A stretch of 34,717 nucleotides of DNA, taken from the NCBI GenBank assembly GCA_003243445.1, contig QFQQ01000066.1, positions 1 to 34,717 of the forward strand, in the 5' to 3' direction. Of this stretch, positions 1-7,819 are shown piece by piece (position 1 is the stretch's first letter; each line of letters begins with the position of its first letter). The DNA is from Citrobacter freundii (GTDB lineage Bacteria; Bacteroidota; Bacteroidia; Chitinophagales; Chitinophagaceae). The translations under genes and the position numbers were made by a program. Below the pieces are notes generated by a model that worked only from the letters and a program-made list of their open reading frames with translations, was not told the origin of the DNA and ran no database searches.

Positions 1-5
1 GCCCC

Positions 6-79
6 TTAAGGACTGACCTCCTCCACCAGTCCTTAAGATGACGGTGACTAAAGAAATTTCTCTGCTGTAAAGATCACTC
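6..79 (+). repeat. Left copy of window-end inverted repeat
   Basis: These 74 bases are identical to the reverse complement of 34644-34717. Similarity continues inward to about base 165 with scattered substitutions and essentially no gaps. The outer part forms an 11-bp stem (CTTAAGGACTG at 5-15 with CAGTCCTTAAG at 27-37) around an 11-nt loop. A ten-codon ATG frame (38-70, MTVTKEISLL) follows the hairpin, and on the other strand a frame stays open across the whole repeat in both copies. I do not recognise the element. It may be a dispersed genomic repeat at which an assembly stopped, or a true inverted pair on the chromosome. The identity is seen directly; the meaning is open. Confidence 0.9.
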
Positions 80-165
80 ACAACCGTAGCTGAATGCAAG
101 GGAAAAACACAAAATCTCAGGAGAAAATAACGACGAAAAACTGAGGAAAAAACGAGCTTTTAAAA

Positions 166-589
166 GCTGAAGGATCAGGTACGATAAAAAATATTATCAG
201 AAGTTAGCTCAGCCCTCATAAATTGATCTATAAACAATCCACCTGCATAAGCGCAAATTGATGAACTGCTTTGAAGATGATAATGGCAGTGCGTGTTAAT
301 TTATCATAACAGCTTGCAAAATCATCAGCCGGCATCGGCACAAATGACCATCTTAGTAAGGTATTCACTTGCGCAGTCGATCCGATCAATCCAATTTCTC
401 GCTACCATCTTTTGAAAACAATAACAATAGTGAAGCAAACCATATTCCGCAAAACTGACATGTCGGATAGTTTTGCCGTTTTCGACTGCCCTGCGTCCGC
501 ATGGTCGATTGACGGGAAAAGCCAGCTGTCTTTTCAGAACTGATCGCCGGAAGGCAATTTTTTCATCAAAATAGTAATAATAAAGTGGG
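166..589. other. Stretch without a supported gene
   Basis: Between the end repeat and the tRNA promoter I find no convincing gene. A minus-strand frame (325-645, 106 codons) is open, but it begins inside the tRNA promoter and leader and has no recognisable domain, so I do not call it. Confidence 0.5.
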
Positions 590-617
590 TTGTTTTCATG
601 AAATTCCCTTATTTTTG
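590..617 (+). promoter_or_regulatory. tRNA-Pro promoter, Bacteroidota type
   Basis: TTG at 590-592 is followed after 17 bases by TATTTTTG at 610-617, matching the TTG / TAnnTTTG pattern of the Bacteroidota primary sigma factor. The -7 element lies 28 bases before the mature tRNA, which leaves a short 5' leader for RNase P to remove. Confidence 0.65.
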
Positions 618-645
618 CAGCCCTTTCTGAGTAATCAGATGGCAC

Positions 646-719
646 CGGGAAGTAGCGCAGGCCGGTAGCGCACCTGGTTTGGGACCAGGGGGTCGCAGGT
701 TCGAATCCTGTCTTCCCGA
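646..719 (+). tRNA. tRNA-Pro (anticodon TGG)
   Basis: A complete cloverleaf is visible. The acceptor stem is CGGGAAG (646-652) with CTTCCCG (712-718), followed by discriminator A719. The anticodon stem CCTGG/CCAGG encloses the loop TTTGGGA, with anticodon TGG at 680-682. The T arm contains GGTTCGAATCC. The 3' CCA is not encoded (ACA follows), so it must be added by nucleotidyltransferase. The gene has its own promoter and is followed at once by a terminator, so it looks monocistronic. tRNA genes are common integration sites, but I found no convincing duplicated 3' end in the window. Confidence 0.97.
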
Positions 720-720
720 C

Positions 721-756
721 AAAAAAAGTGACTTTGAAAAGGTCACTTTTTTTTTG
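721..756 (+). terminator. Intrinsic terminator of tRNA-Pro
   Basis: An A-rich left arm ending in AAGTGAC pairs with GTCACTT, followed by a run of nine T residues (747-755). It starts immediately after the tRNA. Confidence 0.85.
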
Positions 757-894
757 TCGTATGGCGGCTAAATGTCAATGAGATATTTCATGAGACTTTG
801 TTGTTGACGAAGAAAGACATTCAATGTCAAATTACCGAGGCGATTTGCTGCATTTGTTCCTCCCAACAAATCTTAGATCCAACAAGTAATTAAC

Positions 895-924
895 CCGTAA
901 ATACAATGTGTTTACGGTTTTTTT
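895..924 (+). terminator. Plus-strand terminator-like hairpin
   Basis: CCGTAAA (895-901) pairs with TTTACGG (911-917) and seven T residues follow. No gene directly upstream needs it except read-through from the tRNA, so it may end an unannotated transcript from 757-894. Confidence 0.6.
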
Positions 925-1140
925 ATGCTTTTACCCACTGCAATATATCAACGAATGAACATGAAGCGGATTTATAAAATATTCGCCACTGCAGAAAAAA
1001 GAGGAAAAGTGATAGCTTATTTGCCTGACAAATTCAGTGAGGCTATCCGAACTACATATATCACGCTGGTCAATCAGGCGTGCGCCTCTGTAAAAGTTAT
1101 CCCTTATCTGATAGGCGAATTGCTGAAACAATACACTGCA
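925..1140. other. Short region with no supported gene
   Basis: Open frames exist on both strands, but none has a recognisable domain. The plus-strand frame starting at 925 begins at the last base of a terminator T-run and runs antisense through the sce7726-like gene, so I treat it as non-coding. Confidence 0.45.
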
Positions 1141-1746
1141 TCATACCTGGGATCTGATGTAATATCTTTTCCTGAGTTGCCTGACTACCGCTTGCGACAG
1201 TTCATTGGAATTGCAGTGATTCGCCAATCGCTGCCAGAGTTGCTGTCGCGAGTTGCTGATCATCGATCCGGTGTGGCCGAGCGCACGCAGTGTATCGATG
1301 ATCTCGTTTTTCCATAACAACTGCACAAGGGATAACCGGCAGCGCTGCTGGTTGAGCGATGCAGGGCGTATAATGATATGTTGTAACCGCGCGAGATTGC
1401 GGTAAACCATCAGCAAGCCTACGTTAGCAGGTAAAACGGAACTGATGCGTATGATATTATTGGGTGTACCCACAATGGTGAGAAAGTCGACCACCTGCAG
1501 GTATTGACGGATTTGTCTTTTCAGGCGACTTAGATTGTCCAGGTCACTTTTGATTTCAATGCCACTTAGAATATGTTGATCCAGCACCAACTGATCGATG
1601 CGGGTGGTGCCCTGCTGAATGTTGACTTCGGTAAGTATAATTGCGTTGGGGTCGGTTTTGCGAAATTCTTCGATCAGGTACTGGCTGATCTGCTTTTCGG
1701 ACAAGGCAATGCCATGATGGGGGGGCTGGGTAAGCAATTGATTCAT
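1141..1746 (-). CDS. sce7726 family protein (PD-(D/E)XK-like), copy A
   Basis: This is a 201-residue soluble protein without signal peptide or membrane segment. An N-terminal segment (LSEKQISQYLIEEF, about 16-29) precedes a nuclease-like core: Glu40, the RID motif at 49-51, and the GIEIKSDLDNLSRL block at 62-75 with Glu64-x-Lys66. The spacing matches the acidic and E-x-K residues of PD-(D/E)XK folds and is characteristic of the sce7726 family, whose function is not established. The C-terminal part (WKNEIIDTLRALG, then RQQLWQRL) is shared with the gene at 2532-3194. The two are divergent paralogues separated by about 785 bp. DNA cleavage or a defence role is inference from fold and context only; the family call rests on the GxEIKSDLDxLxRL signature. 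Confidence 0.85.
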   Translation of the reverse strand: MNQLLTQPPHHGIALSEKQISQYLIEEFRKTDPNAIILTEVNIQQGTTRIDQLVLDQHILSGIEIKSDLDNLSRLKRQIRQYLQVVDFLTIVGTPNNIIRISSVLPANVGLLMVYRNLARLQHIIIRPASLNQQRCRLSLVQLLWKNEIIDTLRALGHTGSMISNSRQQLWQRLANHCNSNELSQAVVRQLRKRYYIRSQV

Positions 1747-2031
1747 TAGAATAGGTTTTAGTGGGCCGGCTTAAGCACGACTAAATCCGGCTGGATAAGT
1801 TGTTAAACACCTGGTCAACCAGGTTGCATTAAAGTGACATCAGCGGATCAAGGAGTATAAAATAGGGGAGTGGATAAGGCCAGGATCTTCGGAGCCATAC
1901 GTGCTATTTCAAGCCCGGGAAGAGTCTGACAGAGAAATAAATGTAAAACGAAAATTACCCGGTGCTGATCGAAATAGGTTGAACTTCTATTCGAATTTGT
2001 TCGATGTGGCTGCCTGTTCGGTAGTACGAAG

Positions 2032-2071
2032 TTTAACCGTGTAAACTTTTAAGCACTTAAACTCTTAAACA
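2032..2071. repeat. Octamer repeat array (TTAAAC-type)
   Basis: Five consecutive 8-nt units: TTTAACCG, TGTAAACT, TTTAAGCA, CTTAAACT, CTTAAACA. TAA recurs exactly every eight bases at 2034, 2042, 2050, 2058 and 2066. It is intergenic and AT-rich. Confidence 0.65.
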
Positions 2072-2164
2072 ATCGACCGCGATCTTCTCTGTCAACCACA
2101 TTGATTTTAGCGTGAGTTGTGGCGGATGAGTCAGCAAAGTGAGGGCTGTGCCGGGCTACAAACC

Positions 2165-2199
2165 GTAAAGCGTAAAAAGTAAAATGAAGAAAATAAAAT
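2165..2199. repeat. Heptamer repeat array (GTAAAAA-type)
   Basis: 7-nt units GTAAAGC, GTAAAAA and GTAAAAT, then two degenerate units. It resembles the arms of the array at 31381-31476. Confidence 0.6.
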
Positions 2200-2531
2200 A
2201 GTGTATATAAATTTGTGGTTCTTATATCCAATTCAATTGAAAAAAGTATACCGCCATGTTTCTATCATTCATCTATACAATCAGGCAAACCTTTCTTTCT
2301 TTTAAAATAGCCTCCGCCACCGGTAAAACGCTGGCGGATTGAGGTGCATTTTTTGATCTGCTTCTGCCATAACCAGCTGATGTTAATGCCATACAAAAGG
2401 GACTGTATCCTTACGGTTCAACGTTGACGCCATTATTGTAAAAACCAGGAAGGAAGACACTTACTTCGATTCTTTCCTTCTCTATACACATGACTGCCAT
2501 TAAGTCTTATCCATTTTTAAACCTTTAAAAA

Positions 2532-3194
2532 ATGACAGACATGAGTAAATTTGTAATGGAGCCGATAGAGCCTCCTTTGCTATTATCTGAACAACAGATC
2601 AGCGATTATCTGATTCGCGAAGTACTGAGACATCACAAGGAAACGCTGCTATTAAAGGAGATCAATATCCTGCTTGGAGCTACCCGCATTGATCACCTGA
2701 TGGTAGGAAAAACTTTACACGGGATCGAGATCAAAAGTGATCTTGACGATCTTCAACGGCTAAAGAGACAGGTTGCACAGTATTTGCGGGTGGTTGAATT
2801 TTTAACCATTGTGGCCACTCCGCAGAATGTAATGCGTATCAGCAGGATATTGCCTGATCAGGTTGGGCTTATGCTGGTATACCATAAACATAAAGAAGAA
2901 AAGCTATGTCATCTGCCGATCCGTGTGGCAAGAGTCAATACCGGAAGGGATCCGCAAAGCCTGGTGCAGTTGCTATGGAAAAACGAAGTAATTGCGATCC
3001 TTCGTCAAATAGGTTGTGAAGACCAGGTGTTGACCGGTATGCCGCGTCAGCAACTTTGGCAACAACTTGCTGAACTGGTTAGTATTGAGAAACTAAGTGG
3101 CCTGGTCATCGAGCGGTTGAAACAACGTTATCAGCATCATCACCACCGTTTAAAAACGGACATAGCTCATCGCGATGACATACTGTTTCTTTGA
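2532..3194 (+). CDS. sce7726 family protein (PD-(D/E)XK-like), copy B
   Basis: This 220-residue soluble protein is paralogous to the product of 1141-1746. Both share the segment LSEQQISDYLIREV (19-32), Glu43, the RID motif (52-54), the GIEIKSDLDDLQRLKRQ block (64-80) with Glu66-x-Lys68, the VGLMLVY strand and the QLLWKNEVIAIL helix. The C-terminal tail is longer and carries a run of four histidines (KQRYQHHHHRLK), which could bind metal or be incidental. The fold and the E-x-K residues suggest a PD-(D/E)XK nuclease; the biological role of sce7726 proteins is unknown. It is transcribed away from its paralogue, so both are probably driven from the shared intergenic region. The start at 2532 lies six bases before a second possible start Met (Met4 at 2541). 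Confidence 0.87.
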   Translation: MTDMSKFVMEPIEPPLLLSEQQISDYLIREVLRHHKETLLLKEINILLGATRIDHLMVGKTLHGIEIKSDLDDLQRLKRQVAQYLRVVEFLTIVATPQNVMRISRILPDQVGLMLVYHKHKEEKLCHLPIRVARVNTGRDPQSLVQLLWKNEVIAILRQIGCEDQVLTGMPRQQLWQQLAELVSIEKLSGLVIERLKQRYQHHHHRLKTDIAHRDDILFL

Positions 3195-3346
3195 CGAAAT
3201 TTGGAAAAGTTAAAATTCCGAATTAATATTGTCTTCAAATCTGCCTTTTTTTTCAAAACAATGCGTAAAATTAGCTACATACAACTTGCCGGTGCATCCC
3301 ACTCAAATCCTTATTGGACGGGCAAGGGCATTGATTTTGCTATACT

Positions 3347-3372
3347 AGAGAGAGAGAGAGAGAGAGAGAGAG
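3347..3372. repeat. (AG)13 dinucleotide microsatellite
   Basis: An uninterrupted run of 13 AG units directly after TATACT (3341-3346). Long dinucleotide runs are prone to slipped-strand length change. It lies in non-coding DNA between 3194 and the next plausible gene. Confidence 0.95.
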
Positions 3373-3571
3373 AATAAGTAGGCTCCCGGCGTTACGCCAA
3401 TTTTTACCATTTGATCGTTTAGTTTCCATTTTTAATTTCCTGTTCATTTGTACGGGTGGATCCTTTGTTGTGTCCAGCCGATATCAACTGCAACGGGCGG
3501 CATTGTCATGCGCTGCCGGGTCGCTCCGGGGAACTGCTGTCTGCATTTTAATTCTTTCTTTTCATAAGACG

Positions 3572-3988
3572 ATGATTTGGACGGTTCGGGTCGCTCTTCT
3601 GCATTTTGCAGGGGCGGCCCTTTTTTGTATCGCGTTGTGTCAGTGCATAGCATCGGTAGTTGATCGCGCGTCCGTTCTCCAGCAATACAACTCAGCTTCA
3701 GGCAACGCAATGATAACAATCGGAAAAAGCATCAACGATGAAGCAGGAGAAGTGCATGTTAGCTGGAGACCAGTGTCGACGCAAAAGCAGTTATCCCTGC
3801 AACAATACCGGGAATGCGAAGGAATGGTCCGGGTCATGATGATCGAAAATAAAACCAGCGATCACGGTGTAATGTGCGAAGCGAGTAAGGTCTTCAATCA
3901 AAAAAAAGAATTGAACATGGAGCAAAAAAATGAAACGGTAGGTGATACTTCAGCTGATGAGGCGCACGTAAAAAGAATAATTGTATAA
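3572..3988 (+). CDS. Possible small membrane or secreted protein, unrecognised
   Basis: A 138-codon frame begins MIWTVRVALLHFAGAALFC, a hydrophobic segment of about 20 residues that could be a signal peptide or membrane anchor, followed by a polar, acidic remainder. The same frame extends upstream to a GTG at 3470 without support. No domain is recognised. The end runs up to the tandem-repeat leader of the S74 gene. Competing minus-strand frames exist (3444-3719, 3640-3837) and base composition does not clearly favour either strand. I list it because the hydrophobic start is gene-like; it may not be real. Confidence 0.3.
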   Translation: MIWTVRVALLHFAGAALFCIALCQCIASVVDRASVLQQYNSASGNAMITIGKSINDEAGEVHVSWRPVSTQKQLSLQQYRECEGMVRVMMIENKTSDHGVMCEASKVFNQKKELNMEQKNETVGDTSADEAHVKRIIV

Positions 3989-3990
3989 AG

Positions 3991-4155
3991 AAAAACCAGG
4001 ACGAGATCCACTTATTCGAAAACCATGTAAAAATCTCACTATCAAAAACCAAGAAGAATCCTGCTTATCAAAAACCCTCTGGAATCCTGCTTATAAAAAA
4101 CCTTGGGAAGATCCCTACTTATCAAAAACCAAACCAATATCCTACGAATACCAAA
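3991..4155 (+). repeat. Degenerate ~26-bp tandem repeat in leader of S74 gene
   Basis: Six imperfect units share the core ATCCTGCTTATCAAAAACC. They begin at 4006, 4033, 4058, 4084, 4111 and 4139 (spacing 27, 25, 26, 27, 28). A further AAAAACC half-unit precedes the first. The spacings are not multiples of three, so this is not a protein repeat. The array ends 28 bp before the start codon at 4183, where it would lie in the 5' leader or promoter region. Confidence 0.8.
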
Positions 4156-4182
4156 TTTTTAAAAACAAAAAATCTAGTACAA

Positions 4183-5322
4183 ATGAAAAAAAGAGAATTA
4201 CTCTTTATGATGGGGATAGTGCTGCTGACAAGCGGTACTGTAAAGGCCCAGGTGGGCGTGGGAACAACTGCGCCTAATGCTTCTGCTCAATTGGATGTGA
4301 CCAGCGCAAACAAAGGTCTGCTGGTGCCGCGTATGACCACTGCACAGCGGAACGCGATCAGCAACCCCGCGACAGGTCTGATCGTTTTCAACACCACTAC
4401 AAATGCGCTTGAGATCAATACCGGGGTTCCGGCAACACCGAGCTGGGGTGGGGTATCCGTTGCTGCCGCCAATGGATTGTCAGTAAGCGGTGGTAATGTA
4501 GTGCTGGGCGGAACACTGACTGCTGCTACAACGGTCAACCAGTCAACCTTTCCGCTGACCTTTAATGGTACGGGCGGCCAGATGAAAATCCTGTCAGATG
4601 GTTCGATATATGCTGCCGGCACGGGCGGTGGATATAATTTTCATGACCGTACGCGCACCAGTCGCTATGGGACACTCTTTGCTCAGGATGGTGTTATTGG
4701 TGTTTACGATTCCAAGTTCAACGGCAAGATCATGGAGATGGACTCGCTTGGACGGGTAGGAATTGGTATCACTCCTCCTACAGCGTCATATAATTATAAA
4801 CTTAGAGTTGCAGGAGGAGTAGATATTACTGAATCAGCAGCTAATCAGTTTGCATTGTATGTAACTAATAATTTTACCACAGGATGGGGTGCTGGTATCA
4901 GTATTAACATTCCCAATATTGCGAGCGGATCAACTTTCATGAATTTTATGAAAGGTACGAACACCCTTGGATACGTGCAATACAGTGGCTCTGGTCTCAA
5001 CTATGCGACAACTTCCGATATACGCCTGAAAGATGATATCAAGCCCACACATTTTGGTATTTCTGATGTTATGAAAGTACAGGTGAAAGATTATGTGTTC
5101 AAGGCAGACAGGAGTGTTCCTCAAACAGGCTTCCTTGCTCAGCAACTGTATGAAATTTATCCGATAGCAGTGATCAAAGGTGGTGAAGATGCCAGTAAAA
5201 ATCCTTGGACTGTTGACTACAGCAAACTTACTCCGTTGCTTGTTAAAGCTATCCAGGACCAACAAATGCAAATTGAACAATTAGCCAAACGCATTGAGCA
5301 GTTAGAGCAGGACCGCCGTTAA
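4183..5322 (+). CDS. Secreted tail-fibre-like protein with S74 chaperone domain
   Basis: This 379-residue protein begins with a signal peptide (MKKRELLFMMGIVLLTSGTVKAQ). Residues about 25-75 (VGVGTTAPNASAQLDV, then GLLVPRMTTAQRNAI) are the module usual at the start of Bacteroidota surface proteins of this class. A beta-rich Gly/Thr-rich stalk follows. Residues about 276-350 form a peptidase S74 intramolecular chaperone domain: TSDIRLK at 277-283 places Ser278 and Lys283 five residues apart, as in the endosialidase Ser-Lys dyad, followed by TGFLAQQLYEIYP. A C-terminal coiled coil (about 353-379) fits the trimerising tail. By family knowledge the domain helps trimer folding and cleaves itself off at the Ser. 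The protein is probably displayed on or outside the outer membrane; no T9SS domain is visible. Confidence 0.88.
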   Translation: MKKRELLFMMGIVLLTSGTVKAQVGVGTTAPNASAQLDVTSANKGLLVPRMTTAQRNAISNPATGLIVFNTTTNALEINTGVPATPSWGGVSVAAANGLSVSGGNVVLGGTLTAATTVNQSTFPLTFNGTGGQMKILSDGSIYAAGTGGGYNFHDRTRTSRYGTLFAQDGVIGVYDSKFNGKIMEMDSLGRVGIGITPPTASYNYKLRVAGGVDITESAANQFALYVTNNFTTGWGAGISINIPNIASGSTFMNFMKGTNTLGYVQYSGSGLNYATTSDIRLKDDIKPTHFGISDVMKVQVKDYVFKADRSVPQTGFLAQQLYEIYPIAVIKGGEDASKNPWTVDYSKLTPLLVKAIQDQQMQIEQLAKRIEQLEQDRR

Positions 5323-5564
5323 CGCTATTTATCATTTTCAGGTAGTAAAATTTCCTCAAAGTCGGCCTGTAACAGCTGCTGATCAGGGATGCCATTACTG
5401 GTAATGAAAAACTATCAGCTCATGAGGCATCGACAGTTCTGCCGTGCCGGAGATGGAAAAAGTGGACGGTAAAATTCCTGGCATAGTTTGAACAGCTGAT
5501 GGGATTGCCGGTGCTAAGACAGAGGAACGATGCTTCAATTACTATTTATAAAAAAGTAACAACT

Positions 5565-7808
5565 ATGATAATCTATAAAGAAATACGGTTGCTGCTGCTG
5601 TTGTTGTTGTGCATTATGACCGGAACCTGGCTGCATGCTCAGAACAGGTTACAGGCAACAGTGCGGCCCGGTCCACATGCAAACCAGCTGGATATCTGGC
5701 TGAAGAGCAATTTCAACAATACAACAGAGTATTTTACCAACATCAATTTTGTGTTGGATATCGCTACGAGCGACCTGCCTGTAATCCCGACTTTATCCGT
5801 TGCAAGTGCGGATGGCCTGTTGACTCCTTTTAACTGGAGCATGGCCGACGTAGCTCAGGAAATAGATACCCGCACAGTATGGACCTTTGTTGGAACGAAT
5901 GCCGGTACTACTGTTACGCCGTTCACGAGTGGTGCGGAGTTTAAAATTGCTACGGTAACTTTCAATAGCCCTGTAGCAGTGCCTATCCGGCTGGCAGATT
6001 ATGCTTCTGCTAATGGAGGACCTTCCTTACAGGCAGAATTCTATGCCGAGCTTAATGTTTCCAGCGGTGTGAGTGCGCCAACATCAGCGCAGCGGTTTTA
6101 TGTTGCATCCGGAACCGGCACTGCAGGTACTACCAGTTCAGGCGATGCCTATATCCAGACTTCCACTATGGGAACGTTCCCTATCAGTGGCGCTTTTTAT
6201 GTTGCACCTTCTACCAGCCTGTTCATTACTTCAGGTGACTATATAACAGTGAACAAGGGTGATGCGCTCGTGTTCAGCAATGTGGAAGGGCCAGGCACTT
6301 TGCTTATGAACAGTTCGGACACGCAGTACCTCAACCTCAACGCAGATACTGTTAAGGGCAACCTCGGTATCGGCAACAGCAAAACAGTGTACCTGGTGGA
6401 TACAGCGGTGGTGGCCACGCAACTCGTGTTCACGAGCGGCACACTGACCATCGGCGATAAAGCGATCATACTGACAGCTGCCGCCGATGTAACCGGTGCA
6501 GGTACAGGCTTACTGGCGATCACCAATGGTACAGGTACGTTTATCAAACGCGGACTGGCAGCCAATGGCAGTTTCACCTTCCCATTAGGACTCAGTGATA
6601 CAGATAACGCATTTGCCACTGTAACGAATGGATCTACCCCGCAGGATGTGACTGCACAGGTAAAATCTTACAGCAATTCAGCGAGTGTGGAGAATATGAC
6701 GGGTAATGGTGTGGACCGTAGCTGGCGGATCTATACTTCCGCAGGCGCTGCTTTTTCAGCGATGAAGTTATCACATACTTCGGCCAGCGCGGGCGCGAAT
6801 TATTCTTCTCCCGGTGCATTTATCACACGCCAGACAACCACCCAGGGAACCTGGACGAACCCCAACAGCATCCTGTACGGCGGATTGATCACTACAGCGG
6901 GAGAAACAGTTGCCAGCCCGGCAACGTTTACTTCATCCAGCGATAGTTATTACAACAACGCCCTTGTATTGGGAGCCACCGCAACCACGGCATCTGCGAA
7001 TAATGCATGGTATAGCAAGACCAGCCGTGCTTTAGGCCTGGCTGACACAACAAGCGCGGTGAAGCTAAGGCTGACCGTGTTGCTGCAGGCTGCCTATAAC
7101 AGCGGCACCGGGTTAATGAACAATTCCCTGCAAACCGTAAACAGCACCGGTGTATTACCGCTCGGCTCTACTGTGGCCAATACACTGTCGCCGCGTATGG
7201 ATTATTCCGCTATCAATAATGCTTCCGGTACAGTGGGTAACGTCACCGATTGGATAGAGGTGCAGTTGCGCGATGCAAGCACACCGACTACGATCGTTGA
7301 ACGTCAGTCATTCCTGTTAAAGACCAACGGTCAGGTAGTAACAGAGACCGGAAGTCCGAACCTGATCTTTATGTGTCCTGCAGGCAGCTATTATGTAACG
7401 GTTGTACATCGCATACATCTCGGCGTCAGATCTGCTGTTGCATTGAGCTTCGCCGGTGGCACACCAACGTCGTATGACTTTACCACTTCCCAGTCGCAGG
7501 CTTATCAGAACTCGTCGATCACTACCAATACGGCGATGGTCGCCCTGGGCAGCAAGTTTGGTTTATGGGGTGGCAATGGTAATAGCAACAATACGGTCAG
7601 GTATACCGGTGCCAGTAACGATAATACGTACCTGTTGTCCACTTCGCTTGGAAGCTTGCAGACAAAGGTGTTGGCCAATGTTTACGACAATGGCGATTAC
7701 AACATGAATGGCAACGTACGTTATACCGGGGCGAGCAATGACAACACGTTCCTGCTGTCCACAGTACTTGGCGGTACAGCCGGTAAAATTATTACCCAAC
7801 ACCAATAA
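5565..7808 (+). CDS. Large secreted protein with dockerin-like C-terminal repeats
   Basis: The frame is open from 5499, but the start at 5565 gives an excellent signal peptide (MIIYKEIRLLLLLLLCIMTG, cleavage after HAQ) and a 747-residue protein. The N-terminal module (about 27-190, with RPGPHANQLDIWLKS and AEFKIATVTFN) is homologous to the start of the next gene's product and has the look of a cohesin-like beta sandwich. A middle region resembles surface-adhesin beta repeats (GTFIKRGLAANGSFTFPLG). Near the C-terminus lies a module with YYVTVVHRIHLGVRSAVAL, seen in other large Bacteroidota secreted proteins. The end holds two copies of VRYTGASNDNTxLLST, the second preceded by DNGDYNMNGN, like the Asp/Asn calcium loops of dockerin-type repeats. 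No T9SS domain is visible. It forms an operon with 7820-9013 (11-bp gap). The cohesin/dockerin reading is inference. Confidence 0.82.
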   Translation: MIIYKEIRLLLLLLLCIMTGTWLHAQNRLQATVRPGPHANQLDIWLKSNFNNTTEYFTNINFVLDIATSDLPVIPTLSVASADGLLTPFNWSMADVAQEIDTRTVWTFVGTNAGTTVTPFTSGAEFKIATVTFNSPVAVPIRLADYASANGGPSLQAEFYAELNVSSGVSAPTSAQRFYVASGTGTAGTTSSGDAYIQTSTMGTFPISGAFYVAPSTSLFITSGDYITVNKGDALVFSNVEGPGTLLMNSSDTQYLNLNADTVKGNLGIGNSKTVYLVDTAVVATQLVFTSGTLTIGDKAIILTAAADVTGAGTGLLAITNGTGTFIKRGLAANGSFTFPLGLSDTDNAFATVTNGSTPQDVTAQVKSYSNSASVENMTGNGVDRSWRIYTSAGAAFSAMKLSHTSASAGANYSSPGAFITRQTTTQGTWTNPNSILYGGLITTAGETVASPATFTSSSDSYYNNALVLGATATTASANNAWYSKTSRALGLADTTSAVKLRLTVLLQAAYNSGTGLMNNSLQTVNSTGVLPLGSTVANTLSPRMDYSAINNASGTVGNVTDWIEVQLRDASTPTTIVERQSFLLKTNGQVVTETGSPNLIFMCPAGSYYVTVVHRIHLGVRSAVALSFAGGTPTSYDFTTSQSQAYQNSSITTNTAMVALGSKFGLWGGNGNSNNTVRYTGASNDNTYLLSTSLGSLQTKVLANVYDNGDYNMNGNVRYTGASNDNTFLLSTVLGGTAGKIITQHQ

Positions 7809-7819
7809 AAATTAAAGAT

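Larger units (their letters stand above)
1747..2531. other. Divergent intergenic region between sce7726 paralogues
   Basis: This 785-bp region has no supported gene. It holds two short-period repeat arrays (2032-2071 and 2165-2199) and an imperfect hairpin (TCCGCCA at 2313-2319 with TGGCGGA at 2332-2338) followed by a T-rich stretch. It must hold promoters for both flanking genes, but I could not place a good TAnnTTTG box. Confidence 0.6.

Noticed and set aside
325..645. 106-codon minus-strand frame upstream of tRNA-Pro
   Set aside because: Its start overlaps the tRNA promoter and leader. It has no domain, and its composition gives no support.
925..1317. 130-codon plus-strand frame
   Set aside because: It begins at the end of a terminator T-run and is antisense to the clearly coding sce7726 gene over its second half.
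3991..4155. CRISPR array
   Set aside because: Units are degenerate, there are no unique spacers between constant repeats, and no cas genes are present.
3981..4277. 98-codon plus-strand frame through the tandem repeats
   Set aside because: Repeat spacing is not a multiple of three, and the frame overlaps the signal peptide of the S74 gene.
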